DNA of 64,000 nt from Bolinopsis microptera (GCF_026151205.1 NC_087081.1:2857246-2921245); one strand, 5' to 3'. Positions 33,927 to 44,865 are shown, counted from the first letter of the stretch. The notes: generated by a model not told the origin, from the letters alone. A program made the numbers and translations.

Positions 33927-34345
33927 CATGGGCTACATCACCGGGGGGGGCAGCTGCCCCCCCCTGGGATTTGGGGGACAAGTTTACAAAAACATGAAAA
34001 TGTATGTATAGTAAAGTGTAGTACTAATGTGTAGTTAAAAGAGATTGTGAAGTATGTACTGTCAATAAATTCGGACTACTTACATTAATTTGCTTTTTCT
34101 TTTAGTTGCTGCTAACGTAAATTCGTGTCCCTCAAGTACTGGAAAATGCGTCAAAATTGTCTAATTTCCTTAAAAATTTTCCGGGGGGCTTCGCCCCCCT
34201 ATCCCCCCCGACAAGGGGCTCCGCCCCTTGACCCCACTGGGGGCTGCGCCCCCAGACCCCTGCTATTGGGGGGGCTCCGCCTCTGGACCCCGCAGGGGGC
34301 TTCGCCCCCTTGCCCCCCTGGGTTGAAGACGTGATGTAGCCCCTG
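33927..34345. mobile_element. hAT-like MITE carrying serial GC hairpins
   Basis: The ends are inverted: GGGCTACATCAC on the left, GTGATGTAGCCCCTG on the right. CAGGGGC-like ends recall hAT elements, but no clean 8-bp duplication is visible. The right part (34180-34320) is a string of perfect small hairpins such as GGGGGCTTCGCCCCC, GGGGCTCCGCCCC and GGGGGCTGCGCCCCC. The overlapping frames on both strands (34125-34334 and 34132-34353) follow from this repetition. Confidence 0.65.
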
Positions 34346-36317
34346 TAAAGCACCTGACACCTACGATCCAGGTCTTTATCACAGACTCAAAAAGAAACGA
34401 AAAACAATGAAATAATCACGATCAGTAATAATGCTACTTAGAAAGTGCTCAGCTAAAAAAGTTAACATTAACATTAATTTGTAAAGCTTCTTTATTTCTT
34501 ATCAATCGGTTCAATAGGTAGGTTGTCGTTACTTCCGTAGAGAAGCCAGAAGGTAACCTCGATAACAATAAGCACAGAGAAGCAAAGTATATACAACACA
34601 GTCGAGAATCAGCACCGAAGATCAATACAATTTACAGCAATAATTATTGTACCAGAATTATTACACCCGCCAACGAGGATAACATCCCATCTTCTAACGA
34701 GTAAATGCGGCGCGTTCACGCGCGCAATTTTGAATGGTGTAAACTTTTGCTTTATTCACTAAAATGTCATATTTCAACTAGTTTTTAGGGATACTTTCGG
34801 AGGTAAGACTCGAAGGACCAGGTGCAAGACTTTAAGGTTTCTATGAGAGACTCGAGAGCATTAAAGTTTAATCCCAAATAATACTGGGATTCCCAATATT
34901 ATGTGTATTAAGAACACGAAAGAGAAAAAGGGGTTCGGGACTCTAAGGAGTGAAATTTTAGGGCGCCGCCCTGAAAACAGAACTCTTATTTTTTGTTGCC
35001 GCCATGTTTTTTTTCACGTTTCCATGCCCTGTCCTATAATATTGCTTTTCAGGGCACCACCCTAGAGTATCACACCCTCGAGTCCGGACCCATTAACTTT
35101 CAATGATAGATATATCCGTTTGTCATCGAACAATGTCAAATTTCGGAGTTTGAACTGAAGTTGGAGGTTTGGTTAATAAGTAAGTAGTAGTAGTAAGTAG
35201 TAAATCTTTCAAAGTACGAAATATCTCTTTAAAAGAGCATCCTAGGCACCTTATAGATATCAAAACGCATAAAAAAGAAAACAATTAATATTGGTTAATA
35301 TTTACATTAAAAGAGTTTGTTCAAATATAATGTTATCACTGAGGGGGTTTCAGAATGATAACGGAGGCAGGTGGGGGTTTAAATTAGCCAAAAAGTGATT
35401 ACGTAATATTTGAACGAGCCCTAAAGACACCATTTGTCACAAATTCAACGACCATCATGCAAGCTCTCAGGGTCAACGAGATGAGCTAAACCAAGAGGGA
35501 GCATTTCTCTAGACTCTGACTAATGCTAGACATATAGCCTAATGGCATCCCTCAATGATCCCTGCAAACCAAGGAGTAAGAACATTATACCCAATGCTAA
35601 AATAACTGGAATCCCCGATCTTCAAGTCTGTCTCTCCGCTAAGCAGAGAGCAGAAGAAATTCATGATCCTTCTTTTAAGGTCTAACGTATAACCTAGTTA
35701 TTTTAGAACATTTTTTGTAAGAACATATTATATACTTATCGCTCTTTACTTGTGAACAGCCAGGAAACCGAATACAACGGGCAGCACCTGGCGCTAAGCA
35801 GTTCTATTAACCGATTTTAACAATCGTAAAAACCCCAAATTTAATCCCTCATTAGTGAACTGCACACATGATGCTAACTATCAACTAAATGGTAAGTCTC
35901 TCACGCAAGAGTTAAGCTAAATCTGAAAATGAAACAATGAGTTTTCGTGGAACCCAGACCCTTAAAACATCTACTTTTGAAGAACAGGACACACGCAAAT
36001 GAAGTGCCGAGAAGAATTGAAAAAGTAGAGAATGTTAATTGTACAGGGGGGGGATAATTCTTTCTGGTATGACTTACTACCACTACTGGTTCGGGGAATT
36101 TGTCAAATCGACAAAATATTCGTGTTAATTTTTTTCAAATGAAGGTTCATTTTCGCATTTATTTGATAGTTTGGATAGTTGGATCGAGCCAAATTTTATT
36201 GAATTGTGTTTGGCCAATTAAATTACGTTTGTCCTGAAAAAATGAGAGTTCTAGCTTCTCAGATGACCGAGATATGAAGCATGACGAGTTTGTTCATTAC
36301 GTGTGATCAGGTGATTG
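34346..36317. other. Intergenic, no gene supported
   Basis: The only recognised item is the MITE copy at 35311-35421. The frames are short and lack domains. Confidence 0.45.
35311..35421. mobile_element. Palindromic MITE, GGGGTCGTTCAC family, copy 7 (deleted)
   Basis: The right end GATTACGTAATATTTGAACGAG and the left TTGTTCAAATATAATG with TATCACTGAGGGGG match the family (short stretches). The central part, including the CACTAGCGT block, is deleted. Confidence 0.62.
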
Positions 36318-36647
36318 GGTTGAGGCGGGAGGCCGACGGCCAGGCCCCCTCATTACTAGGGGGCCAGGGAGATCAGATCATATCACTAATTAGTGACGTA
36401 TAATTAGTGATGTGATCCATCAGTAGGATTTAACTGACCTAGAAATGGGCTAGATACAGGGTAGAGTTCACATGTACATCATAGCAGTTCATTAAGAAGT
36501 AAACATGATCTTTAAGATTTGACCGCTCGACTCGTATATCACATAAGGGACGGGAGCTCTTGCTAAAGGGGGGTTCTCGTATCTAGGGATGTGAGACGTA
36601 CGTGCCAAAGGCATGCAACGAGAGTGAGCCGATCAAGTGTTCTTAGG

Positions 36648-36655
36648 TATATATA
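36648..36655 (+). promoter_or_regulatory. TATA box of the MULE transposase remnant
   Basis: TATATATA lies 39 bp upstream of the transposase ATG at 36694, at a distance usual for a TATA promoter with a short leader. It is inferred from sequence only. Confidence 0.45.
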
Positions 36656-36693
36656 CGGGAAGATGATAGACAATAGTATTCCATTCTATCAAC

Positions 36694-37303
36694 ATGCCTA
36701 CCTTCTCCAAATTCATCTCTGGTCGGACAGGATGTCAACAGCTACTCGACTCTGATGGATACATCTACTCCCGGAAGAAGGACAAGGACTTACATTAAGT
36801 CAGAAAACGCACACCCACGAAGCAGACCTCGCAGCTTCTGAGCGAAGAGAAGTCCTAGTGTCCCTAAAACGGAAAGCTGCAGACCAACCTTTTTCGGCGA
36901 CGCAGAACCTCATTTCCGAAGCCCTGGTAGAGACCTCTCCTGCAGTGAACCAGACTCTTCCCAACATCATGTCCTTGGCCAGAGTGATACAACGTTCCAG
37001 AGCTGTAGCATCAGGATCCTCCCAACACCAAGAGGCTACTACCTCAGAGGACTTTACCCTTCCTCCTACTTGTACCTCCACCAGAAGAGATGAACCCTTT
37101 GTCCTCTTTAATGGTTCTACAGATCGGGGAGTCAGAGTCATCGTATTCGCTACGAGCAGGAACATGGAGACTCTATCGGAGCACTCAAACTCGATTCTGG
37201 AACCATTTCGCCAGAATCATTCGGGATCCAGAGTTCCCTCGAACCTCGAACATGGTTGAGGGCTTTCACAGAGGATTTAAATCCCGAGTGCATCGCCCAA
37301 ATA
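36694..37303 (+). pseudogene. FLYWCH-type Mutator-like transposase, N-terminal fragments, catalytic core deleted
   Basis: From ATG 36694 a broken FLYWCH zinc finger can be read (GRTGCQQLLDSDGYIYSRKK), stopped by TAA at about 36796. A +1 frame continues with THTHEADLAASERREV, a SLKRKAADQPFSATQ block, then NIMSLARVIQRSRA and VIVFATSRNMETLSEHSN, which match the pre-catalytic region of FLYWCH-MULE proteins. The DDE core that should follow is missing. The next readable part (PRTSNMVEGFHRGFKSRVHRP, about 37236-37300) is the post-catalytic segment, in another frame. Stops, frameshifts and the deletion make it non-functional. Confidence 0.75.
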
Positions 37304-37367
37304 GTAAGGGGAAAAGTGGTCGATTTAAGGGTTCCGTTGGATTTAAATGTTCATAAGGATTTGTCGG

Positions 37368-37490
37368 GGGGGGGGTCAATTGTCGCATACTAAGCCCTAG
37401 ATTTTGCGACAATTGACGCCAGTGTAATTACATAGGGGGTCAATTGTCGGGGGGTCAATTGTTAGGGGGTCAATTGTCGCGGTACAAAAC
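37368..37490. repeat. Repeats of GGGGTCAATTGTCG in both orientations
   Basis: Four direct copies of GGGGTCAATTGT (about 37373, 37436, 37453, 37468) and one inverted copy (GCGACAATTGACGCC, about 37408) occur within 120 bp. The core CAATTG is self-complementary. It lies just inside the left end of the nested TIR element. Confidence 0.75.
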
Positions 37491-37494
37491 TCAG

Positions 37495-37700
37495 GACGGT
37501 GATCTTGATAGGTCGGATAGCTGTACCTGATTGGTTCCAGCCCACCGTGTCGCTTGGAATTAAGTTCTCACCCCACCTCTTCCAAAAATGCGGTTACCAG
37601 AGCAGGAAACTCTTCTTCCTCCTCTTCTTTCAACCCAAACACAATCAGGTTCCTGCTCCTCTCCTCCTCTGCAGCCACAATCTCATCTCCTTCTTCGGCG
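37495..37700 (-). pseudogene. LINE ORF1 relic
   Basis: Read on the minus strand, about 37690-37570 gives EEERSRNLIVFGLKEEEEEE then a segment with PALVTAFLEEVG, and after a stop and frameshift RPIKITVLS (near 37500). The R-R-NLI-FG-xE motif followed by RPIK-T is typical of the RRM-type ORF1 protein of non-LTR retrotransposons. It runs opposite to the RT ORF downstream, so it comes from a different insertion. Confidence 0.55.
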
Positions 37701-38341
37701 TTTTACTGTTGCAGACTGTATCACTTGCACTGTTCTTTTGCAGTACTCCTGCACTGTTACACTGTAGCTCTGTGTCCCTGACTCCACCGTGGTTTGCACT
37801 GCCCCTAAACTGCAATCTTAAGTAACTTTAGTTCCGGCACTCTTTGGCCATTAAAATAACCATCTCCAATGAAACCCCGCGTAGCTACGTTCTGCTACCT
37901 CCATGCTAGCACCACCCAGCTACCACCAGTTTATTCTAAGTCTAGCTATTTCTAGCAACCTCTCAATGCTATCTCCAGCTCTATCCCGACCCTGGCAATG
38001 ACATATGGGGGTTATTCGAGGTATCTTGCATAGCAAACGAAGCGGCATGCGCATTCACAACACAAAAAAGCTACAGTGGATGATGAAAGGTATATTTACA
38101 CTTCCTATACCCCCCTATAATACCGGGCCTCTTGCGAGAGTGACAAAATGTGCACAGTTAAAAGAAGCCCCTGTGAGAAATCGCATTTCTTGCACAACTG
38201 CGTCTAATTATTATAGAGGCAAAGAAGAGGTCCGGTACATTCAGATACCCGGTATAGATTGGCAAGATTGACGGTACAGAGAGGTTTTGATCATTGAAAT
38301 CAATAAAATGATAGTATACAGCAGGTAAAATCGGTTCGATC

Positions 38342-40735
38342 TTAAACGGTCCTTTTGTGCTGTTTCTTTATGTGGAATTTGATAAAGATGTATTGTAATT
38401 ATTTGCGGCAAACTCCCGTTTCCAGAAGCCAATCAGTAAGCTTTGGACCTACGAAGACCCCAAAAGGTCAAAGCATCAAATTGACTTCATTCTCTGGCGG
38501 AAGAAATGGACCAATAGTGTGAAGAACTGTCAGGCCTTCAACACCATGCAGACGGTCGGTTCCGATCACCGTATAGTCACCTGCTTTGTCCAAGCCAGTT
38601 ACAGAGCAAACAGGACCCCGGCCAAAGACCCCCTTCGGAGTGTCGACTGGACCCCTCTTGTCCACGATCCCTGCTTAAAACATCAGTATGCAGTGGAAGT
38701 GAAGAACAGGTACAGCGCTCTCCTGCAAGAAGCAGAGCTCCAGTCTGACTATGACCTGATGGTTGATAGTGTCAAGACCACAGCTCTTCGAATACTTCCG
38801 AAGAAAAAGAAGAAGAAAAAGGGAAACCCATATAACGACCCTAATATTGCACACCATCGCAATATTCTCAAGACTGCATCTCTGGGTCATAGGACTTCTC
38901 CCTCCTTCTCATCTAAAGAAAAGCTCGAAGACGCCAAGAAGCAGCTGGACGAAGCATACAACACCGCTACTGCACAGTCTGTCCAACAACAGACTGCATG
39001 TCTGGAGCAGACTAACCCTGAGCACAGGCATCGGAGCTCTTGGCGCATCATCAGAGAGCTAACGTCTCCTAACACCGTGCCCTATAGTAAAATGCCTGGG
39101 GGCACCACCGAACAGCGGCTCAACGTTTGGTTTGAGCACTTCAAGTCGCTCCTCGGGACAGAGCAGCCACCCCCTGACCTCTCCTTGCCCTTCTACAACC
39201 AGAGAGTCTCGGACACCCTTCCCATTAGCTGTCTTCCTTTCTCCATGTCCGAACTCGATTCAGTCCTCAAGTCCATCAAGTCCTCCAAGTCACCAGGTCT
39301 AGATAGCATCCCTCCCTCAGTTTGGAAGCTTCCCCAACTTCGTGACGACCTCCTCAGTTTCTGCAACAGGGCCTTAATTGATGGAGTAATCCCTGAAGCC
39401 TGGACAACGGCATCTATTATACCCATCCCCAAGAAAGGCGACCTGACCAACCCCGGGAACTATCGAGGTATCTCATTGGCTCCGGTTGCAGCGAAAGTTT
39501 TCAACAAACTCATCCTCAACCGGATTTACCCATACCTGGATCCCCTACTGCGGCCAAACCAAAATGGCTTCCGCAGAGGAAGATCTACCCTCCCTCAGAT
39601 ACTTGCCCTACGACGCATCCTAGAAGAGTGTAAAATCGGAAATCGATCAGCAGCTATCGTGTTCGTCGACTTTTCGAAAGCATTCGACAGTATCAACAGG
39701 GATGCCTTGTTTCACATCCTCTCCCTCTACGGCGTCCCTGCTCCCATAACTGATGCTATCAGGCTCCTGTATGACTCATCGCACTCCAGAGTCAAAACCA
39801 TTGACGGCCTTACAGACTTCTTTAGAACACTCATCGGGGTCCTTCAGGGTGATACACTCGCTCCTTTCCTCTTCATCATCGTCCTCGATTATGTCCTTAG
39901 GAACTGCATGACTCTTGACCATGGCCTAACCATCATCCCCAGGCAAAGTCGGAGAGTACCTGCGGTCAGAGTCACAGATCTTGACTTCGCTGACGACCTG
40001 GCCTTGACTGCCGATACCATAGAGCAAGTCCAGCAACTGCTCTCGGATTTAGAGACTGCAGCAGCACATGTCGGACTTGCGATGAATGCTTCCAAGACCG
40101 AATACATGACCATCAACATTCCTGATGCTGCCCCCGTGAACTCAATATCCGGTTACCAGATCAAGCAGGTTGATGACTTCAAATACTTGGGCTCATATAT
40201 TGCAGAGAGCAGGAAGGACTTCAACACCAGGAAAGGCATGGCTTGGTCAGCCTGTATCAAACTGCAGAAGGTATGGACCTCTGGCATTTCTGACCAGCTG
40301 AAAGTCAAGTTCTTCAGAGCATGCATCGAACCTGTTCTGCTGTATGGCTCAGAAACCTGGACCTTGAACAAGCAGTTTGAGAAGCGTCTCGACGGGTGCT
40401 ACACCAGGCTCCTAATGAAAGCCAGGAATCTTTCATGGAAGAAGCATCCAACCCTAAAGCAAATCTATGGTGACCTCCCTTCCATCTCCACCATCGTTGC
40501 ACAGAGACGTGCCAGATTTGCTGGGCATTGCATGAGAGCTTCAGACCAGGTCATCTCTACCATCCTTCCTTGGCGGCTGCCACAGTTCAGGCGTGGGAGG
40601 AGACCACTCTCTTTTCTTGACACCGTAGCCAGGGACACAGGGTTGCGGGTAGAAGATCTCCGAACAGTTATGTGCGACAGAACCATCTGGAGACGTAGAG
40701 TGGAGGAGATTTCGATCGAGCATCGCCCAAAGTAA
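38342..40735 (+). CDS. Non-LTR retrotransposon ORF2: partial endonuclease plus intact reverse transcriptase
   Basis: The frame is open from 38399 to the stop at 40733-40735. Upstream it is closed by a TAA at 38396, beyond which similarity fades. In order: the end of the APE-type endonuclease (KLWTYEDP, HQIDFIL, GSDHRIV); a linker; the RT domain with IPIPKKGD, NYRGISL, RPNQNGFRRGRST, FVDFSKAFDS, GVLQGDTLAPFLF and the catalytic FADD (about 39985); and a C-terminal region with YGSETW, HPTLKQIYGD and RRARFAGHCMR. The RT ORF is uninterrupted, but the endonuclease is truncated 5', so this copy should not be autonomous. A 10-12 A run follows the stop. The clade is probably RTE- or Proto2-like, undecided by eye. 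Confidence 0.88.
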
Positions 40736-41438
40736 AAAAAAAAAAGTAAGTATTGTAATTAGTTATGAAACTCTAATATTGTGTGGTTAACGTTTTTCAG
40801 GTTCAGCCCTTTCCGCTAAGCTATTCCTAATTACAAAAATATGCCGAGATTTACTGAACTCCAACTTCAAATATTGATGATTTTAGTATTCCCCAATCTA
40901 AAAAGGTTCGAAGTTTTTCTGCAAAGCATTTTTATCCACGTTTCATGCAATTCGATCACTTTTGGCGGAAAATTTTTTTTTCAAATTTTCGAAATTTTTC
41001 GAAGTCTCGAAAAAAATTTGTAAGTGAAAAAGTTTTGAAGTTTTTCTAAAAACTACATTTCTCCGTGTTTCAAACGATTTTAATCATTTTGAGCCAATAA
41101 ACATTTTTCACTTTTTTTGGTAATTAACTAATTGGTAATTATCCAATTAGCTGATTGTCCAATGTAAAAATTTTTCTTATAAAAGTTTTACTCCTTGATA
41201 AGATAAACATTCTAGGTTAATTTCCAGCCTTCTACGACGTTCACAACTAAAGATATTTGGCAAACCAGAAAGGTGGTACTAAGGTGGTAAAAAGTGGTAA
41301 AAAGTGGTGTTTCTGTCGAGATACAAAATTGGTGACAAGTCTAATTATGTTCGTAGGGGTTCTAACTACCATATTCCGTTGCTAAATCCTTGTGAACATT
41401 TAAATCCAACGGAATGCCACTTTTCCCCTTACTAAAAG

Positions 41439-41594
41439 CCATCTGTTCAAGAGTATGTGCGGGCTATCAAAGAGCAGCAAGTCATAACTGACTTTCACAT
41501 CGACATCCACGATATCTGTTCTTTCTACTCAACATACTCTAGCAAGATCGAGTATTTGTTTACTGTAGCCTCAATGTTTGGGCACGATATTTAG
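41439..41594 (+). pseudogene. MULE transposase C-terminal fragment
   Basis: The frame PSVQEYVRAIKEQQVITDF continues to TAG at 41592-41594. It is the expected continuation of the VEGFHRGFKSRVHRP segment at 37250-37300 in FLYWCH-MULE proteins. The two are split by the 4.1-kb TIR insertion, and a one-base frame offset remains across the junction. Confidence 0.65.
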
Positions 41595-41610
41595 AAAACT
41601 ATAATTGATG

Positions 41611-41708
41611 TATTCAGTATTCAGTATTCAGTATTCAGTATTCAGTATTCAGTATTCAGTATTCAGTATTCAGTATTCAGTATTCAGTATTCAGTATTCA
41701 GTATTCAA
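41611..41708. repeat. 7-bp tandem repeat (TATTCAG)n
   Basis: Fourteen near-perfect copies of a 7-bp unit begin 16 bp after the MULE transposase stop. Confidence 0.95.
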
Positions 41709-41938
41709 TAAATTTGATTAATTATCCTACGAAAAATGTGTATTGACTTGCTAATTTAAATCAAAAGTAAGGGGTAAAACTGGGCTAGATGTAGGGTAGA
41801 GTTCACATGTTCTGTAAATCGTAGTTGGTGGATCACATCACTAATTATACGTCACATCACTAATTATACGTCATATGATCTGACCCCTAATAATAGAGGG
41901 GGCCTGGAAGTCGTGCAGCCGCGCCGCTAGCCTCAACC

Positions 41939-42730
41939 GTTATGGAATCGTGCAGAGAACCCAATTACGGTGTCGTAATTGGGTAATCATTGAGTACCCA
42001 ATCAATTTAGCTAACGAGATAAACAGTCTGCTTGATAACTTCGTCATTTTAAATCCGTTTCGCACCATCTTTTCAGATTATATTCCGGATTAAATGACCT
42101 ATTACAATATGTTAGAACGGAGTCTATAACATGTTCACATACACGAGTATAAGCAATTCAACGTTGATTGGATGTGGCCCCACCCCCCCCCCCCCCCCCC
42201 CCCAAATCGAATTTTCATACTGTACCTCGAACAAGTAGGTACAGTATGCCATCTGCAAAGCAACAACTCTCAATAAAACATGGCAGTGGTATGAGACCCA
42301 ACGTATGGGTACTGACGTTTGCCCCCCCCCCCCCCTCCTGTAGATGTATGCGATGAGTGTATGTATAATGTATATCGACGGGAGGCTATAAAGCCCCGTA
42401 ATTACTTCTACACATAATGAGAGGCCGTAAATACAGAGAAGTAGACATTTTGTGAGAGCAAATACACGGAGAGGAATACGTCGGCCGCTGGACAAAGACC
42501 AGAGTCCTGAGTCGCTAAAGATGAACTCTTGCACTGACTTCCAATGGTTGGATCTCAGAATTCATCCTGACCGGCTCGTATCCGAACTACAACATGGACA
42601 ATGCCGAAAACAACGAGTCGTCAACTATGTAATGCTTTGAATTTGAAAATAAAAGAACTCCGTAAAATGCTATGCTCAGTCCATAAGGAGGATAATCAAG
42701 AGATGGACGATATACCATATATTTTTATTG
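41939..42730. other. Intergenic, no gene supported
   Basis: It contains poly-C tracts at about 42184-42203 and 42322-42335, and a short hairpin TACTGTACCT/AGGTACAGTA near 42218-42248. A small plus frame (42452-42640) has no domain. Confidence 0.4.
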
Positions 42731-43112
42731 GGCGACTCCTGTCTCCTGTCCGACTCCGAAGTTAGGTTTTTCAATTTTCGTACAATAGTTTATGGTGGAT
42801 CCTACCATACGATTTTCTTGAAACGTTCCATTAAGTATGATGGTTGTAGGACGGATAATCTGTGTAAGTTTGGGCAAATGTCTATATGCCAACGTTGAGA
42901 TATCACCTTAAACACAAAACAATATCTCCAAATCGGTGGTTTCCAGTGGTACCAAGGCATGTATCTGGAGATCAAACTATACCATTTTCTTGAAACTTTC
43001 CAGATAATAAGATAGCTTTAAGACAAAAAATCTGTGCAAGTTTGGGTTAATTTCAAATTTAAGACATCGCTTCAAACACAAAAAAAATAGTGCTGTCGGA
43101 TAGGAGTCGTGT
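42731..43112. repeat. Repeat pair with inverted ends
   Basis: The ends CGACTCCTGTC...TCCGAC and the inverted GGATAGGAGTCG bracket two diverged direct copies of about 165 bp. Each has CCAT..GATTTTCTTGAAAC, AATCTGTG.AAGTTTGGG and AAACACAAAA. No coding was found. It is probably a non-autonomous element. Confidence 0.55.
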
Positions 43113-43828
43113 TACCCCCCAGATTCCTCAAGACCTAATTTCAAATATCAGTAAAATATATATAATGCTACGATTAAGCCGTAGACTATGATATTCACCA
43201 TGCCTACATGCGTACAATACAACGGCGAGAAGAAATGATTTATGGGCGTTGAGCGGAAGAACAAAAGAGTCAGCATGCAGGTTGCAGCATTTGCATAAAG
43301 GAATAATATGCAGGGATTAGGAAAACGTATATATCTACTCACGGAAAACAAGCGGACCGAAACATTGGCGTAACAGACATTGTAGCTATGCTGGGAAATC
43401 AATGATCATTATCGTATTAAAAATGGTGCAGCATAAACAATGCAGATATAGTCTGTTAGATTTTAAACAATGAACATTACGGAGACTTTTCTTTATAGGC
43501 TACTGGCTAATATGGCATAATAAATAAAAGCATTCGAATCACACCAAAGCACAAAATGCTAGCTAGTTTCGAATTGTTCTTTAGAATCATTACAGATATG
43601 AAATTTAGCAAGCAAATTGATGTGTAAAATTGTGAATTCGAACTTAACGGGCGGGCTCAGTTTGCATGGAGTAAAAGTTTCTTCATTTTTAAAACAATGA
43701 GACAGTGTTTAAGATTGTAAAATAAATATTAAAAAACAATCTGATAAAACGCAGCAGCGAAATAAATTCTGGAGTCCATCAGTTGGTCATGACAGTGTAA
43801 AATATATATTTCTCAAGAGTCCATCTGT
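43113..43828. other. 3' flank of SNRPB
   Basis: AT-rich sequence downstream of the SmB stop codon. AAATAAATATTAAAAAAC near 43720 and AATAAA-like strings could serve polyadenylation, but none was singled out. Confidence 0.4.
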
Positions 43829-44865
43829 TTAGAACCTAGGTCTCATACCAGGGGGTCCCATGCCCATGGGTGGCATTCTGGGTGGACCACCGTATCCAGG
43901 AGGACCGAATCTGTTAGGAGCCATCATAGCGGGACTGGGACCACCAACTCCCTGCATGGGACCTTGCAGACCAGGTGCGCCAGGTTGAGGGGGCATGCCC
44001 CGACCTGCTGCTTTAGCAGCTCCCATGTTAGCTTGTGCTCCTCGGGGAGCGGCTCTTTGGCGGGTGTTTTGTGGGGGTGGACCTGAAATTAGAGTTAGAA
44101 TCAAACCAAATATAGTAAAAACCCAATATAATAAAAAAAGAAAATCCTATACATCATCAATTATTTAAACAATCGTCCTGTCAGTACGATGAGCATTGGT
44201 GGGGGGGGGGGGGGAGTCAACCCCATCGAGACCCATTTGACCAAAAGTTGAGGAATACATGGGCAAAATAGCATAATTTTCATCATTTTACGGTCACCAT
44301 ACTCTATTTAGGTAAAATGTAGCTGTACTCGCTAATTAGAGGATGACAAACACAGTGGTGACGTTTTAAGGCCCCCCCCCCCCCCCAGTATTCTTGAGTC
44401 TCTAGACACGGCAAGATAATGGCCACCTTCAAAAAATGTGTGCTCTGTAAATGAAATTGAACATCTGTTACACTAAAATTGCAATAGATAACTGGATATG
44501 ATCAAGCCGGGAGTAAAACACAATAGAGCGATTGCAAGATTCAGACGATATATCGTGAAAAGAGATCAAAGAATGATGAAGTTTACTATCTAAACTTGAA
44601 GTTTAAGAAATTTTACCTTCAACAGTCATTGACACGAGATTTTCTCCTCTTAAAAGAACGAGCCAAGGGCTCTCTTCTCTTCCTTATCTCCAGTTTTGGC
44701 TGTCTTCTGTCTAATTTTCCTGAACTCTTCGCAATCTCCGAGAACAAGGTTCATGTGTTTATCGAAAGCAAGAAACGAGCCAACAAACTGTCTACCATCT
44801 TGCAATGACACTCTCGTGCGGTAGTTGAGGTGCTGTTGGATTTTGGATGATCTGCCGGCAGGCAT
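43829..44865 (-). CDS. SNRPB: Small nuclear ribonucleoprotein SmB/B' (two exons, one-base frameshift)
   Basis: Exon 1 is 44865-44617 and exon 2 is 44082-43829 (TAA 43829-43831), joined in phase 1 (EG|PPP). Exon 1 encodes the Sm fold: [38 protein letters not shown], then RKIRQK and KEEKRALG. After RALG the frame shifts: the conserved Sm2 segment ([16 protein letters not shown]) is present but one base out of register at 44662/44663. Exon 2 is the Gly/Pro/Met-rich tail with PPGMRP-type repeats. The protein belongs to the heptameric Sm ring of spliceosomal snRNPs. About 167 residues is short for the family (about 230-240 in mammals). An intact intron and otherwise perfect conservation argue against a retropseudogene; a sequence error is likely. 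Confidence 0.9.

Larger units (their letters stand above)
37304..41432. mobile_element. TA-flanked TIR element inserted inside the MULE transposase
   Basis: The left end GTAAGGGGAAAAGTGG with TCCGTTGGATTTAAATGTTCA (37304-37363 overall) is inverted at about 41370-41432. TA flanks both sides (37302-37303 and 41433-41434). The insertion separates the MULE segment ending VHRPN from the segment starting PSVQEY, which are contiguous in the protein family. The interior holds the GGGGTCAATTGTCG array, a LINE ORF1 relic, a long LINE RT ORF and a stretch (40900-41110) related to the interior of the hAT element at 3361. Confidence 0.62.
36318..41938. mobile_element. Decayed Mutator-like (MULE) transposon hosting nested insertions
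   Basis: The inverted repeats lie at about 36318-36419 and 41828-41938: GGTTGAGGC, AGGCCCCCTC, then ACGTATAATTAGTGATGTGA. The enclosed transposase fragments (36694-37303 and 41439-41594) are of the FLYWCH-MULE type. A further block (GGGCTAGAT...AGGGTAGAGTTCACATG, at 36447-36476 and 41782-41810) lies in direct rather than inverted orientation, so the terminal regions have rearranged. The outer limits are approximate and no 8-9 bp target duplication was found. Confidence 0.62.

Noticed and set aside
34125-34353. Gly/Pro-rich frames on both strands
   Set aside because: Translation of the serial GGGGGC...GCCCCC hairpins in a MITE.
43829-44865. SmB locus as a processed pseudogene
   Set aside because: The gene keeps a proper phase-1 intron and the only damage is a single base, which does not fit a retrocopy.
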